NCBI GenBank assembly: GCA_905234485.1
Contig: CAJOHV010000001.1
Span: forward strand, 1-64,000
DNA length: 64,000 nucleotides
Direction of reading: 5' to 3'
Source of the DNA: an uncultured Bacteroidales bacterium
Lineage (GTDB): Bacteria; Bacteroidota; Bacteroidia; Bacteroidales; UBA932
Part shown: piece by piece, positions 51,597 to 61,487 of the stretch
Layout: each line of letters opens with the position of its first letter
Numbering within the stretch: position 1 is the first letter of the stretch
Made by a program: the position numbers and the translations under genes
Notes under the pieces: generated by a model
What the model was told of the DNA's origin: nothing
Database searches by the model: none
What the model saw: only the letters and a program-made list of their open reading frames with translations

Positions 51597-52550
51597 TTAG
51601 GGCATTTTTGAGGCTAAGCTTAGAACGGCGGAGGCGCGGTCCTTTTCGAGTTGAGCCTTCAGTTCCTCGAAGGAATTGAAATGTATCTCATCGCGGAGTT
51701 TGTCCACAAAAGTCACTTTCAGGTCGAGACCATATATTTCTTCGTCAAAGTCGAAAATGTTAGTCTCGATCTTTTCGTTATGGTCTATGTTGGTCATGCC
51801 CCACAACCGACGGCCCTCGACCTCAACCTTCGTCAGGTACGCTCCGACTCCAGGAAGGCACTTCAGCGGTTCGCGCAATTTCATGTTTGCAGTCGGAAAG
51901 CCTATCGTCCGGCCCATCATGTTTCCGCTCACCACCACTCCGCTCAAACTGTACTCGTATCCCAGCATCTGAGCCGCCGCTTTCACATCACCAACACTCA
52001 AAGATTTTCTGATTTTGGTGGAAGAAATGAATGCAGATTCGTTATCAGCGGAGGGTGTCGCCCCCCAGGAAAACTGTGCCACCCTCGGCACCATAAGAGG
52101 GGGAACCGTGAACGAAGTGAACGGTGGGGTCGAGCGAAGCGAGACGTTTTGTCGGGGGGCGACACTCTCCGCCAACTTCGCTATCTGCTCTGTACTAAGC
52201 CCATCCGATCCGAAACGGTTGTCGTAACCGAGGACGATGGAGGTGACGCCGTAGTCGCGCCGAAGCATTTCAAGATACTCGCGGGCAGTCAAAGCAGCGA
52301 AGTCGCGGGTGAAAGGCAGGACTTCGACGCGGTCCACGCCGAGCCCCTTCAAAATGGCGATTTTTTCATCCAGAGACGTCAACAATCGCAAATCGCGCGA
52401 TCCGCCACGGAGGACGGTGCGGGGGTGAGGCCAGAAAGTGAGGATGAGACTCTGCTCGGAGCGCTCGCGCGCCGTTTTGAGCAGAGTCTCTATCACTGCG
52501 CGATGTCCGAGGTGGACACCGTCGAAAAAGCCTGTCGCCGCTACAGCCAT
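51597..52550 (-). CDS. ribF: Riboflavin kinase / FAD synthetase with a repeat-derived insertion
   Basis: Makes FMN and then FAD from riboflavin. The 317-residue protein has the FAD synthetase domain (GFFDGVHLGH at 7-16, GYDNRFG near 108, ISSTKIR at 175-181) and a C-terminal riboflavin kinase domain (GRTIGFPTANM and the NIDHNEKIETNIFDFDEEIYG segment). Codons for residues about 127-168 coincide exactly with a palindromic repeat (52048-52172), so a loop of Ser/Pro/Thr-rich sequence has been added between the two nucleotidyltransferase motifs while the frame is kept. It overlaps the end of the glycogen phosphorylase gene by 10 bases and is the last gene of that operon. Confidence 0.93.
   Translation of the reverse strand: MAVAATGFFDGVHLGHRAVIETLLKTARERSEQSLILTFWPHPRTVLRGGSRDLRLLTSLDEKIAILKGLGVDRVEVLPFTRDFAALTAREYLEMLRRDYGVTSIVLGYDNRFGSDGLSTEQIAKLAESVAPRQNVSLRSTPPFTSFTVPPLMVPRVAQFSWGATPSADNESAFISSTKIRKSLSVGDVKAAAQMLGYEYSLSGVVVSGNMMGRTIGFPTANMKLREPLKCLPGVGAYLTKVEVEGRRLWGMTNIDHNEKIETNIFDFDEEIYGLDLKVTFVDKLRDEIHFNSFEELKAQLEKDRASAVLSLASKMP
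52048..52172. repeat. Palindromic element inside ribF
   Basis: Arms of 27 bases, the outer 19 being GCGGAGGGTGTCGCCCCCC (52048-52066) and its near-perfect complement at 52154-52172 (one mismatch), enclose a GTGCC/GGCAC hairpin, an ACCGT/ACGGT hairpin with CGAAGTG in its loop, and GAGCGAAGCGA. The same order of parts is seen at 61682-61805. Total length about 125 bp. Confidence 0.8.
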
Positions 52551-55096
52551 TTAACCACGGGGAAATCCTGACGGTGAGGAAGCAGGTCGTTCTTCGGGTA
52601 GATACGAGTACCCACCTGGTACATACCTGTCCTCTCCGGCAGCACGGTCACGCGGAAGGTCGCGATGCCGTTCTCGAACGAAACGAGTTCGAACGGCGCG
52701 ACTTCCTGGATGTGGTGCTTTCCCTTCGCGTCAGTGCTGGTGAAAAGCATCTCCACTCCGATGAACTCCGGCTTGATACGGCCCATATCGATCACCACCT
52801 CGCTTATGAGGAGGTTATCCTGCGAGAGGACATACGATGCGCTCGGCTGAGTATACGAGACGATGCGCATATTGTTCCACTCATCGGCCATGAACTGCTT
52901 CCACTCGGCGATCTCGCGAGCAACTGCGGCGCCGTCGGCAGCGAGCCTGGAATAGCGCTCGGCCTGAGGGGCGTAGTACTGGTTGCAGTAGTCAGTGAGC
53001 ATACGGTTGGTCGTGAAATTGGACGCGACCTTGGCGATTGTGTTCTTGATGTAGCCGATCCACTTGACGGGCAGGCCGCTCTGCTTGTCCACATCGTAGT
53101 AGTCCGGAGCGATTTCGTTCTCGATGGTGGCGTAGATGGTCGCCGCGTCGAGTTCGTTCTGGTATTCCTGGTCGTCGTAGGTACGCTCCAGCGGGAGAGC
53201 CCAGCCGGCATCCTTCTGATAACCTTCCACCCACCAGCCGTCCAGCACCGAGAAGTGCATGACGCCGTTCATCGAAGCCTTCTCTCCGGAGGTTCCGGAA
53301 GCCTCGAGCGGGCGGGTAGGGTTGTTCATCCACACGTCCACACCCTGGACAAGCCTCTTGGCGAGGGTGATGTCGTAGCCGGGCACGAAGACAATCTTGC
53401 CGATGAAACGGGGATCCTTGCTGATCTCCACGATCTGCTTGATGAGGTCCTGACCTGCGCCGTCGGCGGGATGCGCCTTACCGGCGAAGATGAACTGCAC
53501 CGGGCACTTGGGATTGTTCACGATGGCATCGAGCCTGTCCAGATCGCGGAAGAGGAGCGTCGCCCTCTTGTAGGTGGCGAAACGGCGGGCAAAGCCTATA
53601 GTGAGCACATCGTCGCGGAGGTTCTCCTTGATGGTCACTATCTGACCCGGGGTGTAATGCGCGCTCACGACCGGATCGGAGAGACGGTCGCGGACGGACT
53701 TGATGAGTTCGGTCTTGAGGATCTTGCGAACGTCCCAGATGTCTTTGTCCGAGACATTATAGATGCCGTCGAAGCAACTCTTGTCGTAGTGCGAGGTCTT
53801 GAATTCGTCTCCGAAAACGGTGGCGTGCAGGGCCTTCCACTCCTTGGACGCCCAGGTCGGATAATGGACGCCGTTCGTGACATAACTGATGTAGAGTTCC
53901 TCCGGGAGATAACCGGGATACATCGAAGCGAAGATATCCTGGCTGACCTTGCCGTGGAGCATAGACACACCGTTCACATTCTGGCTCATAGACGCGGCGA
54001 GGGTACTCATCGAGAACTTCTCGTCGTGGTTGTCCGGATCCAGTTTGCCAAGGGCCATAAACTGACGCCAGTCGAGGCCGAAGCGGCGCGGGTAGTGTCC
54101 GAGATACTTGCCGAGCAGCTCTTCGGTGAAAGCGTCGTGGCCGGCGGGAACGGGGGTATGGGTTGTGTAGAGGGAAGAGGCACGGACAAGCTCCATGGCT
54201 TCGCCATAGGAGTAATGGCCGTCCTGCATGAACTCGCGCAGCCTTTCAAGGCCGGCGAATGCTGCGTGACCCTCATTGTAATGGTACACGGTGGGGTTGA
54301 GGCCGAGGCTGCGCAGGGCGCGGACGCCTCCGATGCCGAGCAGGATTTCCTGCTTTAGTCGGTTCTCCCAATCGCCTCCGTAGAGTTGATGGGTGACCGA
54401 GCGGTCTTCGGGCGAATTGGCCTCGAAGTCTGTGTCCAGCAGGTAGAGGTCCGTGCGGCCGACGGCCACCTTCCAGATGCGGGCGCTGAGCTGGCGTCCG
54501 GGGAAACTCATCTGCACGGTCTTCCAATTGCCGTTTTCATCCAGCACAGGCTCGCCAGGGATCTTCATGAAGTCCTGCGCGTCGTAGCCGGCCACCTGAT
54601 TGCCCTGGGGCGTCAGGCGCTGCGTGAAGTAGCCGTAGCGGTAGAGAAGGCCCACTGCCACGAGGTTCACGTTCATGTCGCTGGTCTCCTTCAGGTAGTC
54701 GCCGGCAAGGATGCCGAGACCGCCCGAATAGATCTTAAGCGAGGTGTCGAGGCCGTACTCCATGCAGAAGTATCCCACGGAAGGTTCCGTCCTCTGGTTT
54801 TTCAACTCCATGTAGGAGTCGAATTCCTTCATTACCGCTGCGAGGCGGCCAAGGAATTCGGCGTCGGCTGCGAGTTGTTTATATCTTTTGAGAGTTACTT
54901 TGTCCAGAATCACCATCGGGTTGTGGCCGGATTTGTGCCACAATTCAGCGTCGATGCTCTTGAACAGCGCCTTTGCGCTGTCGTTCCAGCACCACCAGAG
55001 GTTTTTACACAGAGTTTCAAGCCCTCTGAGTTCCTCGGGAAGGTGACGGGTGACCATCACGCTCTGCCAGGATGGGGTTGCGTTGAGGTTGTACAT
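52541..55096 (-). CDS. glgP: Glycogen phosphorylase (alpha-glucan phosphorylase, GT35)
   Basis: Releases glucose 1-phosphate from alpha-1,4-glucans with phosphate, using pyridoxal phosphate. The 851-residue protein is the short alpha-glucan phosphorylase type found in many bacteria, with an N-terminal DUF3417-like region (starting about residue 13) and the PLP-binding region EASGTSGEKASMNGVM with its lysine. It is part of a gene set for glycogen making and breaking, and overlaps ribF by 10 bases. Confidence 0.94.
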   Translation of the reverse strand: MYNLNATPSWQSVMVTRHLPEELRGLETLCKNLWWCWNDSAKALFKSIDAELWHKSGHNPMVILDKVTLKRYKQLAADAEFLGRLAAVMKEFDSYMELKNQRTEPSVGYFCMEYGLDTSLKIYSGGLGILAGDYLKETSDMNVNLVAVGLLYRYGYFTQRLTPQGNQVAGYDAQDFMKIPGEPVLDENGNWKTVQMSFPGRQLSARIWKVAVGRTDLYLLDTDFEANSPEDRSVTHQLYGGDWENRLKQEILLGIGGVRALRSLGLNPTVYHYNEGHAAFAGLERLREFMQDGHYSYGEAMELVRASSLYTTHTPVPAGHDAFTEELLGKYLGHYPRRFGLDWRQFMALGKLDPDNHDEKFSMSTLAASMSQNVNGVSMLHGKVSQDIFASMYPGYLPEELYISYVTNGVHYPTWASKEWKALHATVFGDEFKTSHYDKSCFDGIYNVSDKDIWDVRKILKTELIKSVRDRLSDPVVSAHYTPGQIVTIKENLRDDVLTIGFARRFATYKRATLLFRDLDRLDAIVNNPKCPVQFIFAGKAHPADGAGQDLIKQIVEISKDPRFIGKIVFVPGYDITLAKRLVQGVDVWMNNPTRPLEASGTSGEKASMNGVMHFSVLDGWWVEGYQKDAGWALPLERTYDDQEYQNELDAATIYATIENEIAPDYYDVDKQSGLPVKWIGYIKNTIAKVASNFTTNRMLTDYCNQYYAPQAERYSRLAADGAAVAREIAEWKQFMADEWNNMRIVSYTQPSASYVLSQDNLLISEVVIDMGRIKPEFIGVEMLFTSTDAKGKHHIQEVAPFELVSFENGIATFRVTVLPERTGMYQVGTRIYPKNDLLPHRQDFPVVKWL

Positions 55097-55105
55097 AAAA
55101 TGTCG

Positions 55106-56290
55106 CTACTGTTTTGTTTCTATTGCTTCATCTACACGGATCTCAAAGTCGCTGAGCACATTCATGTAGTTGATGAACGCCTCATAGGGCGTGTCATAGG
55201 GGTTGAAATATTTGTGGACGTCGCCATCGGAGAAGAACTTCGTGCACATATAGTAGAAGTGGTCGCTCTCCTGGAGATGGCCGTAGTCCGCCCAAAGGAT
55301 AGGGTCGTTAAGGATGGCGAGTTTCTCGCCGAGGGCGTAGACCTTGTTGAAGGCGTCCGCCTGAAGTTCGTTTCCGAGCCACGCGGTGAGGTCGCGCTCT
55401 TCGTCCGCCCATGAAATCGGGTTGGGAACGGAAAGCGGGGCGACTGCGTTGTACTTGGCCGCGGCCTCCGAAGGGGTCACGAAGTCGTACTGCTTGTCGG
55501 CGAGGATCATCTTGGGAAGGGCCTTCATAAATTCGAAGATGCCGGACTCTTCCTTGTTGTGCTCGCCGAAGGTTTCGTAGTCCATGAAGAGGTTGATCAC
55601 CTCGCCCGGAGCGGCGTCAAGCGCCTCCTTGAAGGTGTCGGCGGTCACAGCGCCCTGGGTTCCGAAACGGAAGGCAATGTCGTCCGAAAGCATATAGTTG
55701 CGGAGCAGGAGTTTCTGATCCTCCACGAAGTCATTGGAGTAGAGATAGTTCGGGCTCCTCCAACCCATGATGTGGCGCGCGCCTTCGGTAAGGACAGTCT
55801 TGAAGCCCATATCGTAGACGAGTTTGCCGATGCTGTCCGAATATACTAATTCCGTGTTGCGGAAGGTAGTGGGGGTCTGGCCGAAATACTCCTTGATGGC
55901 AGCCTGATGCTTGAGCACCTGATGACGGAACTCAGCCTCATTGCCTATCGAAGCGAGGGAGTGGTAATAGGTCTCGGAAAGGAATTCCACACAGCCGGTT
56001 TTCGCTAACTGCTGGAAACTCTCGATAACCTCGGGAGCATACCTGTCGAACTGTTCCAGCACGGAGCCGGACAGTGAGAACGCCACCTTGAACTTGCCCT
56101 TGCCGGCCTTGATGGCGGCGAGAAGGAGTTCGTTCATCGGGAGGTAGCACTTGCGGGCCACCCTCTTCAGAATAGTTCTGTTGGCGAAGTCGTCGTAGTA
56201 GTGAGAGTCCTTGCCGATATCAAAGAAGCGATACTGACGAAGCCTGGTAGGCTGATGGACCTGGAAATACAGACATATAGATTTTGCCAT
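55106..56290 (-). CDS. GH57 alpha-amylase-type glycosidase
   Basis: Retaining alpha-glucanase of family 57, 394 residues. The family motifs are visible in order: HQP at 12-14, a GC(V)E segment near 100, the nucleophile Glu147 in FRNTELVY and the acid-base Asp237 in LFMDYETFGEH. No signal peptide, so it acts in the cytosol on glycogen or maltodextrin. It lies between the glycogen synthase and glycogen phosphorylase genes. Confidence 0.92.
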   Translation of the reverse strand: MAKSICLYFQVHQPTRLRQYRFFDIGKDSHYYDDFANRTILKRVARKCYLPMNELLLAAIKAGKGKFKVAFSLSGSVLEQFDRYAPEVIESFQQLAKTGCVEFLSETYYHSLASIGNEAEFRHQVLKHQAAIKEYFGQTPTTFRNTELVYSDSIGKLVYDMGFKTVLTEGARHIMGWRSPNYLYSNDFVEDQKLLLRNYMLSDDIAFRFGTQGAVTADTFKEALDAAPGEVINLFMDYETFGEHNKEESGIFEFMKALPKMILADKQYDFVTPSEAAAKYNAVAPLSVPNPISWADEERDLTAWLGNELQADAFNKVYALGEKLAILNDPILWADYGHLQESDHFYYMCTKFFSDGDVHKYFNPYDTPYEAFINYMNVLSDFEIRVDEAIETKQ

Positions 56291-56302
56291 AACCGTGTGT
56301 GT

Positions 56303-57592
56303 TTACTTTACGAGTGAATAATAAATGTCCTTGAGCTTTGCAGCTGCGTGATCCCACTTGAGGGCGTTGACCTCGTCGAAGCCCTGCTTAGCGGCGAAAT
56401 CCGCCAGCGCAGGATACTTGATGAGGGCGTAGATGTCGTCAGCCATAGCGTCCACATCCCAGAAGTTCACCTTGAAGGCGTACTTGAGGATTTCGGCAGC
56501 GCCTGACTGGAAAGAGATGATACTCGGGACATTGCTGCGCATAGCCTCGAGAGGTGAGATACCGAAGGGTTCGCTCACGGACGGCATGATGTACACGTCG
56601 CTCAGGGCGAACATCTTCTGGACGTCGGCTCCGCGGAGGAAGCCGGTGAAGTGGAAGCGGTCAGAGATGCCGAGTTTCGCCACCTGGCGGATGGCTCGGT
56701 TCATCATATCTCCGCTTCCCGCCATCACGAAACGGACGTGGTCCGTGCGCTTGAGGACTTTCGCCGCGGCGTCGATGAAGTACTCGGGACCTTTCTGGAA
56801 GGTGATACGTCCGAGGAAGGTAACGATCTTATCCTGGACTCCCCTCTTGACCTCGATGTTTTCGCGTCCGCTGAAATCCACCGCGTTGTGCACCGCCACA
56901 ACCTTATCCGGGTTGATACCGTATTTGTTGATGACTATGTTGCGGGTGAGTTCGGAGACGGCCACCACTTTGTCGGCGGCCTCCATACCGCGGCGCTCGA
57001 TGGCGTAGACGCGGGAATCGACCATATCGTCCGTTCCACGGTCGAACGAGGTGGCGTGGACATGGACCACGAGCGGTTTGCCGGTCAGTTCCTTCGCGGC
57101 GATGCCGGCGAGGTAGGTCAGCCAGTCGTGGGCGTGGATAACGTCGAAGTCGTCCTTGCGCTGCATGGCGATCGTGCCGCCGACCTGAGCGTACCTGCTC
57201 ACCTCTTCGAGGAGGTTCGCGCCGTACTTGCCGGAGAACTTGAACTTCTGGCCGAAACCGATGGTGGTCTCAGTGATCTTCTTTTTCTTCATCTCCTCGA
57301 TGGCCTCGAAATACTCGTCGGGGTCCACATAGGGGACGATGTTGGAATCGACATAGATGAACTTCACCTTATCGAGGAACTCGTCCACCGTCTCGCTTAC
57401 ATTCTCCACGGCGACATCGCTCGCATTGATGATCTTGGTGCAGGATTCATCTTCGTCTCCGCTGGCCGCGGGCATCACGAACAGAGTTTGGACGCCGTTG
57501 TGCGCAAGACCTTCCACGATACCCTTGCAGGCAGTTCCCAGACCGCCCGCGATGTGAGGAGGAAACTCCCAGCCGAACATCAGTACTCTCAT
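56303..57592 (-). CDS. Glycogen synthase-type glycosyltransferase (GT4/GT5-like)
   Basis: Adds glucose from a nucleotide sugar to a growing alpha-glucan. The 429-residue protein begins MRVLMFGWEFPPHIAGGLGTACKG, where the GGLG loop is the sugar-nucleotide site, and has the C-terminal EPFGISPLEAMRS acceptor motif of the GT-B fold. The KGPEYFIDAA-like segment also matches. GT4-type glycogen synthases of Bacteroidota resemble this; donor preference (UDP- or ADP-glucose) is not readable. It shares a four-base overlap with the debranching gene upstream. Confidence 0.88.
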   Translation of the reverse strand: MRVLMFGWEFPPHIAGGLGTACKGIVEGLAHNGVQTLFVMPAASGDEDESCTKIINASDVAVENVSETVDEFLDKVKFIYVDSNIVPYVDPDEYFEAIEEMKKKKITETTIGFGQKFKFSGKYGANLLEEVSRYAQVGGTIAMQRKDDFDVIHAHDWLTYLAGIAAKELTGKPLVVHVHATSFDRGTDDMVDSRVYAIERRGMEAADKVVAVSELTRNIVINKYGINPDKVVAVHNAVDFSGRENIEVKRGVQDKIVTFLGRITFQKGPEYFIDAAAKVLKRTDHVRFVMAGSGDMMNRAIRQVAKLGISDRFHFTGFLRGADVQKMFALSDVYIMPSVSEPFGISPLEAMRSNVPSIISFQSGAAEILKYAFKVNFWDVDAMADDIYALIKYPALADFAAKQGFDEVNALKWDHAAAKLKDIYYSLVK

Positions 57593-59520
57593 TGCTTGTC
57601 CTCCTTATATGTGTTGAGAAGATTTTCACAAACGAGCAGCGCGGCCGTGCTGAGCGACGAGGAGATGGCTCCGTGCGGCTCAAACGGCGGATCGCCGTCG
57701 TAAAGTTCCGAGAACGCGCCCACACCGTGCTTGTTCAGATCCTGGAAGAAGCCTTCCAGCAGCCATTCCGCCTTCTTCCAGAACGCGGGGCCCTTGACCT
57801 TGAAGCAAAGCATCACGTACGGGGCGAGAAGAGTAGGCCAGGCGCAGCCGTTGTGGTACGCGAGATCGCGCTCCACCTGCGAGCCTTCGTAGACGCCTTT
57901 ATAGCGAACGTCGCGAGGCGACAGCGAGCGTATGCCCCTGGCGGTGACGAGTTCGTTGTCCACAACCCTGAGGACGGACGGGAAACGCTCCTCGTCCACC
58001 GGAGAATTTGCGACCGCCAGCGCCGAGAGCTGGTTCGGACGGACTTCCGTGTGCTGGCCTTCGTTGTCCACATAATCTGCCAGGCAACCGAGACGCTCAT
58101 TCCAGAACATCGGGGTGAAGTTCGTCTTGACGAGCTCTGCGATCGGGGTCCACTCCTTCGCGAAGCGGCCGTTGCCGTATTTCTTGTCCATATTGCAGGC
58201 GAACACGATTGCGCTGTACCAGAAGGCGTTGGTCTCCACCTGGTAGCCGGCGCGCTCGGTGACCGCACGGCCGTCGATATAGGCATTCATCCAACTGAGG
58301 GCGACGCCGTCCATCTGGGCCCAGATGAGTCCGTTCGGATGCATCGCCACCTCCTTGCGCACTCCAGGCTTGTAACTCTCCAGGATGCCCTTCATCGTCT
58401 TGCCGTACTTCTTCCAGACGAGTTTTTCGTCTGCGCCGAAGGCTATGTACTGCTGGAGAGTCTCCGCCAGATAAAGCGGGGCCTCAACCTGAGTGGTGCG
58501 GCGGAAGAGGCGCTCCTGATTGTCTTCCAGGAGGTTGTCGAGAATTTCCTCGAAGTCTTCCGGGCGGCCGGCGTAAAGGGTGAGACCGGGCAGCGCCACG
58601 AGAGTCTCGCGGAGCAAGCCGGTCGGCAGCCAGGAGTAGCCGGCCTCTATCCTCTTGCGACCGTTATGGTAAGTCGTCAGGAGGTTTGCGCAGGCCAGGA
58701 GGGCGTCGTGACCGTCGGTCTCCACGCTCTCGAGTTTGTACTGCGCTTCGTAGTCTTTCTTGAAGGTCTTGGGGTCCTCTTCGTACTTGCTTGCAGACAC
58801 ATACACCGCTTCGCCGGCCTTCATATTCACGCTGAAGATACCGGGCGACAGGAGGTCTTCCTTGCAGTCGAAACCGCGACGGTATTCGTCCGAGTAAGTC
58901 ACTCCGTAGTACCACACGGGATCGGAGTTGAACTTCACCGCCTTGGAGAACTGGAGGTAAAGGTCCGGGAAGGCTTCGTAGAGGCGGAAGGCCGCGCCGT
59001 TTGCGGCAGGTTTCGCAGCGCCGCAGGCGACTTCGTTCGCCTGGGTCAGCGCGTGGATGTTCCTGAATGCAAGCAGCGGCCTGAACTGAACTGTGGCGGA
59101 ATCGGGAGCCTCCAGGAGTTCGTACTTGATGTACAACTGATCGCGGTCCGGACAGAGCAGAAGGCTCTTGCGGAACACGATGGAGCCGATCTTGCAGGTA
59201 ATCTGCGGCACAGGGTCCGAAGCGAAGTCCACCACATATTTGTGGCCCCTCGGTTCGTAGATGTCGCCGTAGCAGTGGATTCCCAGATTGAACTGCTTGC
59301 CGTTCACTATAAGGGATTCGTCCAGCGAGGAGAGCAGGAGGAACCTGTCTCCGCCGAAACGGTCGAGCGTAACTGCAAGGAGGCCGTGGTAGCGGCGTGT
59401 GTTGCAGGCCACGATCGAGGTGTTGCAATAGGCACCGGTCTTGTTGGCGATGATGATCTCCCTCTTGAGCGAATAGGAGAGGTTCACCAACTCAGCCTTG
59501 TTGAATTTGAGTAATGCCAT
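57589..59520 (-). CDS. Glycogen debranching enzyme (amylo-alpha-1,6-glucosidase type)
   Basis: Cleaves alpha-1,6 branch points in glycogen. The 643-residue protein has an N-terminal GDE_N domain (from about residue 15: KREIIIANKTGAYCNTSIVACNTRRYHGLLAV) and a C-terminal alpha/alpha-barrel with ETNAFWYSAIVFACNM and PTLLAPYVML. No signal peptide. It is the second enzyme gene of the glycogen set, between glgB and the synthase, with short spacings on both sides. Confidence 0.92.
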   Translation of the reverse strand: MALLKFNKAELVNLSYSLKREIIIANKTGAYCNTSIVACNTRRYHGLLAVTLDRFGGDRFLLLSSLDESLIVNGKQFNLGIHCYGDIYEPRGHKYVVDFASDPVPQITCKIGSIVFRKSLLLCPDRDQLYIKYELLEAPDSATVQFRPLLAFRNIHALTQANEVACGAAKPAANGAAFRLYEAFPDLYLQFSKAVKFNSDPVWYYGVTYSDEYRRGFDCKEDLLSPGIFSVNMKAGEAVYVSASKYEEDPKTFKKDYEAQYKLESVETDGHDALLACANLLTTYHNGRKRIEAGYSWLPTGLLRETLVALPGLTLYAGRPEDFEEILDNLLEDNQERLFRRTTQVEAPLYLAETLQQYIAFGADEKLVWKKYGKTMKGILESYKPGVRKEVAMHPNGLIWAQMDGVALSWMNAYIDGRAVTERAGYQVETNAFWYSAIVFACNMDKKYGNGRFAKEWTPIAELVKTNFTPMFWNERLGCLADYVDNEGQHTEVRPNQLSALAVANSPVDEERFPSVLRVVDNELVTARGIRSLSPRDVRYKGVYEGSQVERDLAYHNGCAWPTLLAPYVMLCFKVKGPAFWKKAEWLLEGFFQDLNKHGVGAFSELYDGDPPFEPHGAISSSLSTAALLVCENLLNTYKEDKQ

Positions 59521-59527
59521 ATGTACC

Positions 59528-61486
59528 TTATTTTTTAATCAGGACCAGAGCGCACCTGCTGGGCAGGTAAAGACGCAACTGATGGTCCACGGTAAAATGT
59601 TTCTCGCCGGGAGATAGCCGGCCGAATCCGTCGAAGCAGGGTTCATCGGAAGTGAAGGCCAGGTCGTACTCTCCGTTTTCAACGTCAAACCCGTAATCCT
59701 CGAAGGATTGGGTGGGGTTGAAATTGAGCGCAAATATAGCATTTTTGCGCTTGAATATCAAGACCTTGTCGCCTTCGTTCGCCGTGATTAGTTCGGGGTA
59801 GGCGGACAGGACTTTTTCTGCTTCGAGGAAATGTATCATCCGGGCGTCGAACGCCTCCAGCGCTCCATAGCGGAGGGCGGGATTGTCCGGCAGTGACCAC
59901 TGCCTTCGGGCGTACTTATACGACCAGCCGTTTCCCTCGCGCGGGAAGTCGATCCACTCCGGATGGCCGAATTCGTTGCCCATGAAAGTCAAGTAACCGT
60001 TGCCTGCCGTGGCGGCGGTGACGAGCCTGATGAGTTTGTGCAGCGCGATTCCGCGGTCCACGATCAGGTTCTGCGTGCCCTTGCCCATGGCGAAGTACAT
60101 CTCCTTGTCCATCAGGCGGAAGATGATGGTTTTGTCGCCCACGAGCGCCTGGTCGTGGCACTCGGCGTAACTGACCGTCTTCTCGTCCGCGCGCTTGTTC
60201 GTGAGTTCCCACCACATCTCGCCCATGGACCATTCGTCGTCCGATTTCTCCTTGATCCACTTGATCCAGTGGTCAGCCACTCCCATCGCCATACGGTAAT
60301 CGAAGCCCACGCCGCCCGCAGCGAACGGGGCTGCCAGACCGGCCATGCCGCTGACGTCTTCCGCGATGGTGATCGCGTCTTTGTCGATTTCGTGGATGAG
60401 CATATTGGCGAGTCCCAGATAGGTGACGGCGTTTTCGTCCACTCCCGCGTTGAAGTAGAGTTCGTAGTTACCGAAGGCAGTTCCGAGGCCGTGGTCCCAA
60501 TACATCATGCTGGTCACTCCGTCGAAGCGGAAGCCGTCCAGATGATACTCCTGCATCCAGTATTTGCAGTTGCTCAGCAGGAAGTGGACCACTTCATCCT
60601 TGCCGTAGTCGAAGCAGCGCGAGCCCCACGCCGGATGATGCCCGGCCGCGCCCTGGTAGAAGTAGAGGTCGTCGCGGCCGTCGAAGCGGCTTAGGCCCTC
60701 GAGTTCGTTTTCCACGCTGTGCGAATGGACCATGTCCATGATCACGGCTATGCCGGCCGCGTGCGCTTCGTCCACCAGGCGTTTGAACTCCTCGGGTGTG
60801 CCGAAGCGGCTGCTGAGCGCGAAGAAGTTGGAGACCTGGTAGCCGAAACTGCCGTAGTACGGGTGCTCCTGAAGGGCCATTATCTGGATGACGTTGTAGC
60901 CGAGCTTGATAATGCGCGGCAACACGTCTTTACGGAAATCCTCGAAACTGGCGACCTGCTCCTTCTCGCCGCTCATACCAATGTGGCATTCGTAGATGAA
61001 GGGGGTCTGTATTTTGCCCGGGGATTTGGCTTTCCACTTGTACGGCTGAGGGTCCCAGACCTGGGCGGCGAACGCCTTGGTCTCGGGGTCCTGGACAGCG
61101 CGGGTGACGTAGGCCGGGATGCGTTCGCCGCCCCCGCCGGGCCACTCTATCCAGAGTTTGTAGAGTTCTTCGTGGTGCAGGAAGAATTCCGGAAGACGTA
61201 TCTCCCAGTTGCCGTTGCCCACCGGCTTCAGGGCATAGGCTTCGCTCTTCTTCCAATTGTTAAAGTCGCCGATGAGGTAAATCCTGGTCGCGTTCGGCGC
61301 CCACTCGCGGAACACCCAGCCTTCTTTGTCTTTATGAAGACCGTAGAAGAGGTGGTTGTTCGCCGCGTCGCTGAGACTGCCCTTTCCGGCGAGTTTATTT
61401 TTCCACTCGAGAATGCGGGTGTGTCTCGCCTCGATCGCGTCTTTCCACGGTTCGAGCCACGGGTCCGATTGATAGATTTTCTGCAT
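59528..61486 (-). CDS. glgB: 1,4-alpha-glucan branching enzyme (GH13)
   Basis: Makes alpha-1,6 branches in glycogen. The 652-residue protein has a CBM48 domain at about residues 55-150 (VFREWAPNATRIYLIGDFNNW) and a GH13 barrel with DMVHSH (251), DGFRFD with the nucleophile Asp322, and the acid Glu376 in ITIAEDVSG, plus a C-terminal beta domain. It follows xseB by one base, so it is probably transcribed with the xse genes. Confidence 0.94.
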   Translation of the reverse strand: MQKIYQSDPWLEPWKDAIEARHTRILEWKNKLAGKGSLSDAANNHLFYGLHKDKEGWVFREWAPNATRIYLIGDFNNWKKSEAYALKPVGNGNWEIRLPEFFLHHEELYKLWIEWPGGGGERIPAYVTRAVQDPETKAFAAQVWDPQPYKWKAKSPGKIQTPFIYECHIGMSGEKEQVASFEDFRKDVLPRIIKLGYNVIQIMALQEHPYYGSFGYQVSNFFALSSRFGTPEEFKRLVDEAHAAGIAVIMDMVHSHSVENELEGLSRFDGRDDLYFYQGAAGHHPAWGSRCFDYGKDEVVHFLLSNCKYWMQEYHLDGFRFDGVTSMMYWDHGLGTAFGNYELYFNAGVDENAVTYLGLANMLIHEIDKDAITIAEDVSGMAGLAAPFAAGGVGFDYRMAMGVADHWIKWIKEKSDDEWSMGEMWWELTNKRADEKTVSYAECHDQALVGDKTIIFRLMDKEMYFAMGKGTQNLIVDRGIALHKLIRLVTAATAGNGYLTFMGNEFGHPEWIDFPREGNGWSYKYARRQWSLPDNPALRYGALEAFDARMIHFLEAEKVLSAYPELITANEGDKVLIFKRKNAIFALNFNPTQSFEDYGFDVENGEYDLAFTSDEPCFDGFGRLSPGEKHFTVDHQLRLYLPSRCALVLIKK

Positions 61487-61487
61487 A

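Noticed and set aside
52551..52580. FMN riboswitch before ribF
   Set aside because: ribF starts inside the preceding gene, so there is no leader in which a riboswitch could lie.
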